Positions 7,196 to 12,352 of a DNA stretch of 12,352 nt are shown piece after piece; positions within the stretch are counted from its first letter, which is position 1, and the number at the start of each line of letters is the position of its first letter. Source of the DNA: Firmicutes bacterium UBA6132 (GTDB lineage: Bacteria; Bacillota_A; Clostridia; Tissierellales; Sedimentibacteraceae); NCBI GenBank assembly GCA_002435835.1, contig DIVM01000076.1, positions 7,507-19,858 of the forward strand. Direction: 5' to 3'. The notes beneath the pieces are model-generated. The model ran no database searches. It was given only the letters and a program-made list of their open reading frames with translations, and was not told the DNA's origin. A program made the position numbers and the translations under genes.

Positions 7196-8362
7196 ATGAA
7201 GGAAAGTGTTTTACATTTAATCGATCAATTAACGCCAGAACTAAATGAATTAAGTTTGCAAATTTATAACAATCCTGAACTTGGCTATGAAGAATTTTTA
7301 GCATGCAAACTACATACTGATATTCTACGCAAATATGGTTTTGATGTAGAGGAAAATTTTTCAGGAGTTAAAACTGGTTTTAAAGCTATATATAAAAGTA
7401 AAAAAGAAGGAATAACCGTTGCTTACATGGCAGAATATGATGCACTTCCAGAAATAGGTCATGGCTGTGGTCATAATTTATTAGGAACTGTAAGTACAGG
7501 AGCCGGAATTATTTTAAAACAAATTATAGATAAATTAGGTGGAACTGTTATTGTTTTTGGAACACCTGCTGAAGAAACAAGCGGTGCTAAAATTACATTC
7601 GTAGAAAACCACGAATTTGATAATGTTGATATTGCATTGATGGCTCATCCTGGAAGCGAATACATAAAAAGCGGAACATCTCTTGCATTACAACCAGTTC
7701 AATTTGAGTTTTACGGAAAAACTGCCCATGCTGCTGCTTCACCTGAAAAAGGCATTAATGCTCTTGATGCTGCAATTTTAACTTTTAACAACATTAATGC
7801 ATTAAGACAACATATTTTAAGTGATTCAAGAATTCATGGGGTAATAATTGATGGAGGCAGAGCTGCAAATATAGTTCCTGATTATTCAAAAGTTCAATTC
7901 TATGTTCGTTCAAGTTCTAAAACTTATAATGAAGAATTGTTGGAAAAAGTTAAAAACTGTGCACACGCAGCTGCAACAGCAACAGGATGCGAAATAAAAA
8001 TAACTAAATTTGAATTTAACTATGATAACATGATTACAAATGAAACATTATCATCTTTGTTCAATGATATAATATATGACGTTGCTAAAATAAAAATGAA
8101 TGAACCTCCAAAAAGCAATGGTTCCATTGATGCTGGACAAGTGAGTCAAGTATGTCCTACTATTCATCCATATTTTGATATAACAAATGACACATCAATT
8201 GCAGGACACACAAGGGAATTAGCAAATGCTACATTAACAGATTATGCAAAAGAACAAATGAAAAACACTATTGCAGCTTTAGTTTTAACTGCTGCTAAAG
8301 TAATTGAAAACGATGATTTATACCAGAAAATAAAATTTGAATTTGATAATACTCAAAAATAG
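7196..8362 (+). CDS. M20-family metallo-amidohydrolase (AbgB/PM20D2-like)
   Basis: 388 residues, a complete M20D-type peptidase/amidohydrolase probably acting on a small N-acyl amino acid or dipeptide-like substrate in the cytoplasm (no signal peptide). The start shows the family motif NPELGYEEF (26-34). Metal ligands are intact: GHGCGHN (Cys91, His93), PAEE (Glu126, Glu127), HP (His151) and a late His338 in SIAGHT. The lid/dimerisation domain has GKTAHAAASPEKGINALDA (174-192) and DGGRAANIVPDY (219-230). The GHGCGHN form and the SNGSIDAGQVSQVCPTIHP region (307-325) resemble the p-aminobenzoyl-glutamate hydrolase subunit B / PM20D2 branch more than hippurate hydrolase, but the substrate cannot be named. 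AAAGGAG lies six bases before the ATG, with a promoter just upstream. It diverges from murB; the cobO-like gene follows after 92 bases. Confidence 0.92.
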   Translation: MKESVLHLIDQLTPELNELSLQIYNNPELGYEEFLACKLHTDILRKYGFDVEENFSGVKTGFKAIYKSKKEGITVAYMAEYDALPEIGHGCGHNLLGTVSTGAGIILKQIIDKLGGTVIVFGTPAEETSGAKITFVENHEFDNVDIALMAHPGSEYIKSGTSLALQPVQFEFYGKTAHAAASPEKGINALDAAILTFNNINALRQHILSDSRIHGVIIDGGRAANIVPDYSKVQFYVRSSSKTYNEELLEKVKNCAHAAATATGCEIKITKFEFNYDNMITNETLSSLFNDIIYDVAKIKMNEPPKSNGSIDAGQVSQVCPTIHPYFDITNDTSIAGHTRELANATLTDYAKEQMKNTIAALVLTAAKVIENDDLYQKIKFEFDNTQK

Positions 8363-8386
8363 GGAACCAAGGAGCCAAGGGGACGT
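8362..8386 (+). repeat. Degenerate GGGGACGG-type intergenic repeat, copy A
   Basis: The stretch after the M20 stop contains two 8-base units CCAAGGAG-like/CCAAGGGG and the core GAGCCAAGGGGACG. This core closely matches AAAGCCAGGGGACG read on the minus strand at 10261-10291 and relates to GGGGACGGAC at 8987-8995. It appears to be a remnant of a dispersed intergenic repeat. Confidence 0.5.
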
Positions 8387-8454
8387 TTTGATTTGGCAGA
8401 TAGCCATGGTGAAAGATAAGGACGGTATCATTTTAATCGCTTAAAGGAGAATTA

Positions 8455-8970
8455 ATGGAAAAAGGATACATACATATTTACACAGGAAATGGCAAAGGAA
8501 AAACCACTGCAGCATTTGGTCTTGCTATTAGAGCTGCACTTTCAGGTAAAAAAGTTTTTATCGGTCAATTTGTAAAGGATATGAAATATAATGAAACAAA
8601 AATAGAAAATCACCTACATAATATAGTTATTAAACAATTAGGAACTGGATGTTATATAAATAGAGAACCATCCTTAGAAGATATTAAAGCTAATAATGAT
8701 GGTCTTGAAGAATGCAAAGAAATATTATTAAATGGTGAATATGACCTTGTTATATTGGATGAAATAAATATAGCTTTATATTTTAAATTATTTTCTACAC
8801 AAGATGTAATTGAAATTTTGAAAAATAAAAAATATGAAACTGAAGTAGTTTTAACAGGCAGATATGCACCAGAAGAATTAATTGAGATGGCTGATTTAGT
8901 TACAGAAATGACAGAAATAAAACACTATTACTCACAAGGAGTATTATCGCGTGATGGAATAGACCACTAA
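8455..8970 (+). CDS. cobO: CobO/BtuR-type corrinoid adenosyltransferase
   Basis: Transfers the adenosyl group of ATP to reduced corrinoid, giving adenosylcobalamin-type cofactors. The 171-residue product has the family's N-terminal P-loop TGNGKGKTT (10-18), the corrinoid/ATP-site segment LGTGCYINREPS (62-73), Walker B YDLVILDE (96-103), LTGRYAPEELIEMADLVTEM (133-152), and the diagnostic tail KHYYSQGVLSRDGID (156-170). It is slightly shorter than E. coli BtuR (about 196 residues) because it lacks the N-terminal extension, as is common in clostridial members. AAAGGAGA lies close before the ATG. There are no other cobalamin genes in the window, so it probably serves salvage or a B12-dependent enzyme encoded elsewhere. 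It is followed directly by a strong terminator. Confidence 0.92.
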   Translation: MEKGYIHIYTGNGKGKTTAAFGLAIRAALSGKKVFIGQFVKDMKYNETKIENHLHNIVIKQLGTGCYINREPSLEDIKANNDGLEECKEILLNGEYDLVILDEINIALYFKLFSTQDVIEILKNKKYETEVVLTGRYAPEELIEMADLVTEMTEIKHYYSQGVLSRDGIDH

Positions 8971-8980
8971 ATTTTAGGGG

Positions 8981-9027
8981 ATTTTGGGGACGGACCGGTC
9001 GAAAATGAGTCCGTCCCTAAAATTTTT
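8981..9027 (+). terminator. Rho-independent terminator of cobO, built from a GGGGACGG-type inverted repeat
   Basis: The 15-base arms at 8981-8995 and 9009-9023 (ATTTTGGGGACGGAC and GTCCGTCCCTAAAAT) pair throughout with one G-T wobble, around a 13-base loop, and are followed by TTTTT. It begins 11 bases after the cobO stop. It lies between convergent genes and may also stop malic enzyme transcripts, but the minus strand has no U-run after the stem. An extra partial copy of the outer arm (ATTTTAGGGG, 8971-8980) precedes it. Confidence 0.85.
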
Positions 9028-9038
9028 GTCTATTTTAA

Positions 9039-10199
9039 TTATTTATTATCCCAAGCGTCTGCTACTGCTTTAGATACTGCTTTTACAACTCTTGGATCAA
9101 ATGGTCCTGGTATTACATAATCAGCTGTTAAATCATCATCATTTATTAATCCTGCTATAGCATATGCTGCAGCAACTTTCATTTCTTCTGTAATTTTTTT
9201 AGCTCTTGCATCAAGGGCTCCTCTGAAAATTCCAGGGAAAGCAAGTACATTGTTTATTTGATTAGGGAAATCAGATCTTCCAGTACCAACTACTTTTGCA
9301 CCAGCATTTTTTGCTAAATCAGGCATAATTTCTGGAGTTGGATTTGCCATAGCAAATACAATTGAATCTTTATTCATAGAGCTTACCATTTCTTCTGTTA
9401 CAGAATTTGGTGCTGAAACGCCTATGAACACATCCGAACCTACCATTGCATCTTTTAAACTTCCGCTTAATTTTTCTTTATTTGTTATTTGTGCAAGCTC
9501 TGTTTTATGTGCGTTAAGATTACCTTCACGACCTTCTACAACTATTCCTTTACTGTCACATGCAATTATATCTTTAACTCCTAATGATAAAAGCATTTTT
9601 ATAATAGCTGTTCCTGCAGCTCCAGGTCCATTTAAAACTACTTTTATATTTTCCATTTTTTTATTAGTTAATTTTAATGCATTTATTAAAGCAGCTGAAA
9701 CAACAACAGCTGTTCCATGTTGATCATCATGAAATACTGGTATATCTAACATATCCTGAAGTCTTTTTTCAATTTCAAAGCATTTTGGAGCTTGAATATC
9801 TTCAAGGTTAATACCGCCAAATGTTGGAGCAATATTTTTAGCTACAGTTATAATTTCTTCTATATCTTGAGATTTAACACATATAGGAAATGCATCAACA
9901 TTAGCAAAATTTTTAAACAGAACTGCTTTACCTTCCATTACAGGCATAGATGCTTCAGCTCCTATATTTCCTAATCCAAGAACAGCTGAACCATCTGTTA
10001 ATACAGCTACAAGATTTCCTTTTGCAGTGTATTTATAAACATCTTCTATATTTTCGTGAATTTTTCTGCAAGGTTCTGCTACTCCAGGAGTGTATGCAGT
10101 TGATAAATCATCCCTGTTTGCTACTTTTACTTTACTGTTTACTTCTAATTTTCCTTTAAATTCTTCATGCATTTTTAATGCTTCTTCATTATAATTCAT
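9039..10199 (-). CDS. NAD(P)-dependent malic enzyme, short form
   Basis: Oxidative decarboxylation of malate to pyruvate and CO2. The 386-residue product is the short bacterial/clostridial form without a phosphotransacetylase-like C-terminal domain. Key residues are the catalytic Tyr36 in [25 protein letters not shown] (68-80), catalytic Lys91 in MEGKAVLFK, metal ligands Glu133 and Asp134 in NLEDIQAP and Asp158 in FHDDQHGTA, and the dinucleotide site NGPGAAGTA (190-198). An acidic residue (Asp215) ends the second strand in IIACDSKG, which would favour NAD, but cofactor preference is inference. The ATG at 10197-10199 is chosen because GGAGG lies five bases upstream; a TTG at 10209-10211 would add four residues but overlaps that site. 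It lies downstream of argH and converges with cobO. Confidence 0.95.
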   Translation of the reverse strand: MNYNEEALKMHEEFKGKLEVNSKVKVANRDDLSTAYTPGVAEPCRKIHENIEDVYKYTAKGNLVAVLTDGSAVLGLGNIGAEASMPVMEGKAVLFKNFANVDAFPICVKSQDIEEIITVAKNIAPTFGGINLEDIQAPKCFEIEKRLQDMLDIPVFHDDQHGTAVVVSAALINALKLTNKKMENIKVVLNGPGAAGTAIIKMLLSLGVKDIIACDSKGIVVEGREGNLNAHKTELAQITNKEKLSGSLKDAMVGSDVFIGVSAPNSVTEEMVSSMNKDSIVFAMANPTPEIMPDLAKNAGAKVVGTGRSDFPNQINNVLAFPGIFRGALDARAKKITEEMKVAAAYAIAGLINDDDLTADYVIPGPFDPRVVKAVSKAVADAWDNK

Positions 10200-10204
10200 G
10201 CTAT

Positions 10205-10209
10205 CCTCC
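10205..10209 (-). promoter_or_regulatory. Ribosome binding site of the malic enzyme gene
   Basis: GGAGG on the coding strand, five bases before the ATG at 10199. It excludes the in-frame TTG at 10209-10211, which overlaps it. Confidence 0.75.
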
Positions 10210-10246
10210 AATATGTATATTAAATTTAGTTTTGTTTTCAGTTCGT

Positions 10247-10252
10247 ATTATA
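10247..10252 (-). promoter_or_regulatory. Possible -10 box of the malic enzyme gene
   Basis: TATAAT on the minus strand, 48 bases upstream of the start codon. The position where a -35 box would be expected falls in the GGGGACGG repeat and does not resemble TTGACA, so the gene might depend on read-through from argH. Confidence 0.3.
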
Positions 10253-10260
10253 TTCTTTCG

Positions 10261-10294
10261 ATGCCGTCCCCTGGCTTTAGGAACCGTCCCTGTG
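10261..10294 (-). repeat. GGGACGG-type intergenic repeat, copy C (two direct cores)
   Basis: The minus strand between argH and the malic enzyme gene carries CAGGGACGGTTCC and then GCCAGGGGACGGC, a direct repetition of the (G)GGGACGG core. The second half matches copy A near 8374-8386. It begins immediately after the argH stop. No convincing stem plus U-run is formed, so it is recorded as a repeat and not as an argH terminator. Confidence 0.55.
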
Positions 10295-10295
10295 T

Positions 10296-11678
10296 TTATT
10301 GTTGTTCTAACCACGATTTTCCTGCTTTAATTTGTCTTAATACTTCAATAGGTGCAGTTCCACCGTATGACACTCTACCTTTTGCACAGCCTTCCATACT
10401 TAAATCTTCAGGAAGCAAAGATTTATTTAATCTTTCATCAATTTTATTTAAATCAACATCATTTAAATCTACAAAATCCATATTATTTACTTCGCAGTAT
10501 TTTACCATTTTTCCAACTAATTCGTGTGCTTCTCTAAATGGTATATTCATTTTTACAAAATGTTCTGCTATATCAGTAGCATTTAAGAAACCTTTATTTA
10601 ATTGTTTTGATATATTATCCATTAAAAATTCAGTTTTCTCAATCATTTTTGCAAAAATAATCAAAGATTTTTTCAAAGTGTCTATTGTATCAAATAAACC
10701 TTCTTTATCTTCTTGAAAATCTTTATTATAAGCTAATGGAGTTCCTTTCATAACTGTTAAAAGTTGAACTAAATTCCCATAAACTCTACCAACTTTTCCT
10801 CTCAGCAACTCTGCCATATCAGGATTTTTCTTTTGTGGCATTATACTTGAACCTGTACAAAAACTATCATCAATTGATATATAACTAAATTCTTGTGAGT
10901 TCCAATATACAAATTCTTCTGCAAAACGGCTTATGTGCATCATGCATATGGATGCAGCACTTTCAACTTCTAAAACATAATCCCTATCACTTACTGAATC
11001 CATTGCATTTTCAGTTACATTTTTAAATCCTAATAACTCAGCAGTTCTATGTCTATTTATAGGAACAGTTGTTCCAGCTAAGGCACATGCACCAAGAGGA
11101 CAATAATCTGTTCTTTCAAATGCATTTTTAAATCTTTCAATATCTCTTTTAAACATTTGAAAATATGCCATTAAATGAAATCCAATTGTTACAGGCTGTG
11201 CATGTTGCATATGAGTAAAGCCAATCATAATTTGATCATGATATTTATCAGCTTTTTCTAACAAAACTTCTTCCATATATTTTAAATTTTCTATTATATT
11301 TAAAATTTCTTTTTTAACATATAACCTTGTATCAACTGCAACTTGATCGTTTCTGCTTCTTGCAGTATGAAGTCTTTTGCCCGTATCACCAAGGCGCTTT
11401 ATTAATATTCCTTCAACTGCCATATGTATATCTTCATCTTTTACGGAAAATTCTATTTCTCCGTTGTCTATTTCAACTTTAATTTGCTTTAAAGTTTCGA
11501 TTATTTTTATTTTCTGGTCTTCAGTTACTATTCCTTGTTCAGATAACATTGTTACATGAGCAATGCTCCCATTTATATCACAATCATAAAGTCTTTTATC
11601 AAAATTAATGGATGCATTAAATTCTTCAACTATGGAATCCATTTCTTTTTCAAATCTTCCACTCCATAAATTTGCCAT
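10296..11678 (-). CDS. argH: Argininosuccinate lyase
   Basis: Last step of arginine synthesis: argininosuccinate to arginine and fumarate, a homotetrameric cytoplasmic enzyme. The 460-residue product begins with the typical LWSGRFEK and shows HTARSRNDQVA (104-114), FTHMQHAQP (154-162) with catalytic His156, CPLGACALAGTTVPINR (193-209), SVSDRDYVLE (228-237), and the fumarase/aspartase superfamily signature GSSIMPQKKNPD (276-287) on the flexible catalytic loop. The ATG at 11676-11678 is preceded by AAGGAG at six bases; a TTG eight codons upstream (11700-11702) would add an unlikely extension. argG is not adjacent, unlike the common argGH pair, and the gene has its own promoter. The malic enzyme gene follows after 96 bases. 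Confidence 0.97.
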   Translation of the reverse strand: MANLWSGRFEKEMDSIVEEFNASINFDKRLYDCDINGSIAHVTMLSEQGIVTEDQKIKIIETLKQIKVEIDNGEIEFSVKDEDIHMAVEGILIKRLGDTGKRLHTARSRNDQVAVDTRLYVKKEILNIIENLKYMEEVLLEKADKYHDQIMIGFTHMQHAQPVTIGFHLMAYFQMFKRDIERFKNAFERTDYCPLGACALAGTTVPINRHRTAELLGFKNVTENAMDSVSDRDYVLEVESAASICMMHISRFAEEFVYWNSQEFSYISIDDSFCTGSSIMPQKKNPDMAELLRGKVGRVYGNLVQLLTVMKGTPLAYNKDFQEDKEGLFDTIDTLKKSLIIFAKMIEKTEFLMDNISKQLNKGFLNATDIAEHFVKMNIPFREAHELVGKMVKYCEVNNMDFVDLNDVDLNKIDERLNKSLLPEDLSMEGCAKGRVSYGGTAPIEVLRQIKAGKSWLEQQ

Positions 11679-11684
11679 ATGTAT

Positions 11685-11690
11685 CTCCTT
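11685..11690 (-). promoter_or_regulatory. Ribosome binding site of argH
   Basis: AAGGAG on the coding strand, six bases before the ATG at 11678. It decides that start against the upstream TTG at 11702. Confidence 0.8.
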
Positions 11691-11742
11691 ATTTTTATCC
11701 AATACGTTATAAAAAATGTATTTTAATATATTTTTGTTTTTA

Positions 11743-11770
11743 ATTATAACATATTTGCACCAATGTTCAA
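11743..11770 (-). promoter_or_regulatory. Sigma-A-type promoter of argH with extended -10
   Basis: On the minus strand TTGAAC (11765-11770) is followed after 16 bases by a perfect TATAAT (11743-11748), preceded by TGT to give an extended -10 (TGTTATAAT). Transcription would start near 11736, leaving a leader of about 58 bases. No T-box or obvious riboswitch fits in that leader. Confidence 0.75.
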
Positions 11771-11801
11771 GTACTTATTTAAAGGACTAAGTTATTTTAT
11801 G

Positions 11802-11934
11802 TTTTGGTATGCGCAGTCTCATTCACCAATTTATTTGCTCCCTACAGTCGAATAAATTGGGAATTCGTTGCGGTTGACCTACCGCCACTTTTCAGAAAAA
11901 ACACTCTGAAAAATGGGGTTAGGGCATACAAAAA
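11802..11934. repeat. Multi-branched inverted-repeat element, about 130 bp, upstream of the argH promoter
   Basis: Near-matching ends, TTTTGGTATGC (11802-11812) and GCATACAAAAA (11924-11934), pair at 10 of 11 positions. Inside are a 14-bp stem with one bulged A (11821-11835 with 11851-11864, core CCAATTTATT), a short GC-rich hairpin GCGGT/ACCGC (11870-11885), and a 19-base stem with 16 matches (11878-11896 with 11905-11923, inner part TTTTCAGA/TCTGAAAA). The last two overlap and are partly exclusive. No open frame is seen in it. It lies between the rubrerythrin terminator and the argH promoter. This is the form of a miniature inverted-repeat element or a structured RNA; which one cannot be settled from one copy. 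Confidence 0.6.
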
Positions 11935-11958
11935 AATTACCGGTTTGCCGGTAATTTT
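11930..11958 (-). terminator. Rho-independent terminator of rubrerythrin
   Basis: Perfect 11-bp arms AAAATTACCGG (11933-11943) and CCGGTAATTTT (11948-11958) around a four-base loop. On the minus strand the stem is followed by a run of T, so it terminates the rubrerythrin transcript 11 bases after its stop codon. Confidence 0.9.
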
Positions 11959-11968
11959 ATAATTATTT

Positions 11969-12352
11969 TTAATAATCTTCTAAGTGAACTTGGAAATATG
12001 CTTGTGGATGTGCGCATACAGGACAAACTTTTAAAGCTTCTTTTCCATAATGAATATGACCACAATTAGTGCAAATCCATGAAACTTCTTCATCTTTTTT
12101 AAATACTTTTTCTTTTTCTAAATTACTTAAAAGAGCTAAATATCTTTCTTCATGACGTTTTTCAATAACAGCAACACCTTCAAATAAAGTAGCTATTCTA
12201 TCAAATCCTTCTTCTTTAGCTATTTTTGCAAAACCTGCATACATGTCAGTCCATTCATAGTGTTCACCAGCTGCAGCATCTTTTAAATTTGTAGCTGTTT
12301 CAGCAATTCCGTCAAACAATAATTTATACCAGATTTTTGCATGTTCTTTTTC
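11969..12352 (-). CDS. rbr: Rubrerythrin, 5' end cut by window edge
   Basis: Non-haem iron peroxidase of anaerobes that reduces hydrogen peroxide to water, a cytoplasmic oxidative stress protein. The frame is open to base 12352, with 127 codons visible before the stop; the true start and first helix of the ferritin-like domain lie outside. Visible diiron-site segments are [10 protein letters not shown] at the edge, [10 protein letters not shown], and [16 protein letters not shown]. The C-terminal rubredoxin-like domain has ICTNCG and VCPVC, two CxxC pairs 12 residues apart that hold a mononuclear iron, then HPQAYF. The usual length is about 180-195 residues, so about one third is missing. A TTG at 12317-12319 lies inside the domain and is not the start. 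It ends at a strong terminator, so it is separate from argH. Confidence 0.95.
   Translation of the reverse strand, partial: EKEHAKIWYKLLFDGIAETATNLKDAAAGEHYEWTDMYAGFAKIAKEEGFDRIATLFEGVAVIEKRHEERYLALLSNLEKEKVFKKDEEVSWICTNCGHIHYGKEALKVCPVCAHPQAYFQVHLEDY

Noticed and set aside
10200..10211. TTG start at 10209-10211 for the malic enzyme
   Set aside because: It overlaps the GGAGG that serves the ATG at 10199.
10261..10294. argH terminator in the GGGACGG repeat
   Set aside because: The cores are direct repeats, not inverted, and no U-run follows, so no intrinsic terminator can be supported.
10198..10716. Plus-strand open frame of 172 codons opposite argH
   Set aside because: It lies antisense to a clear argH reading frame, has no recognisable domain and arises from the codon bias of the real gene.
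11679..11702. TTG start at 11700-11702 for argH
   Set aside because: It would add eight atypical residues; the ATG at 11678 has AAGGAG at ideal spacing and gives the conserved MANLWSGRF start.
11679..11736. T-box or riboswitch in the argH leader
   Set aside because: The predicted leader is only about 58 bases and has no T-box AGGGTGG-type motif or stable hairpin; the structured element lies upstream of the promoter.

Overview
The window is AT-rich DNA with short intergenic gaps, strong AGGAGG-type ribosome binding sites and sigma-A-like promoters. The gene content (yvcJ/yvcK-type cluster, CvfB, SpoIIE-type phosphatase, short malic enzyme, rubrerythrin) points to an anaerobic low-GC Firmicute of the Clostridia type. 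No species can be assigned from the sequence alone.

Layout. (1) Bases 1-6986, minus strand: a tightly packed run that reads murB > PHP-domain phosphoesterase > rapZ (yvcJ) > yvcK > PAS-SpoIIE-type phosphatase > pgi > cvfB, with gaps of only 4 to 34 bases, so probably one operon. The cvfB end runs off the left edge. Most products touch the fructose-6-P / amino-sugar / cell-wall precursor node: Pgi makes and uses fructose-6-P, RapZ and YvcK belong to families linked to GlcN6P and UDP-GlcNAc signalling, and MurB makes UDP-MurNAc. The PAS-phosphatase occupies the place downstream of yvcK where whiA is commonly found in other Firmicutes. (2) Bases 6987-7195: an AT-rich divergent promoter region. 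(3) Bases 7196-8970, plus strand: an M20-family amidohydrolase and a CobO-type corrinoid adenosyltransferase, ending at a strong terminator hairpin. (4) Bases 9039-11678, minus strand: a short-form malic enzyme and argH; argH has a clear promoter of its own. (5) Bases 11703-11968: an intergenic region with an unusual ~130-base multi-stem inverted-repeat element followed by the rubrerythrin terminator. (6) Bases 11969-12352, minus strand: the C-terminal part of rubrerythrin, cut by the right edge.

Most of the window is ordinary housekeeping sequence. The items most worth a second look are the PAS(Cys4)-SpoIIE phosphatase inside the rapZ-yvcK operon, the repetitive charged/Tyr/Asn tail on CvfB, the multi-branched intergenic element upstream of argH, and scattered GGGGACGG-type intergenic repeats, one of which forms the cobO terminator. 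No tRNA, rRNA, CRISPR array, transposase or prophage gene was seen.
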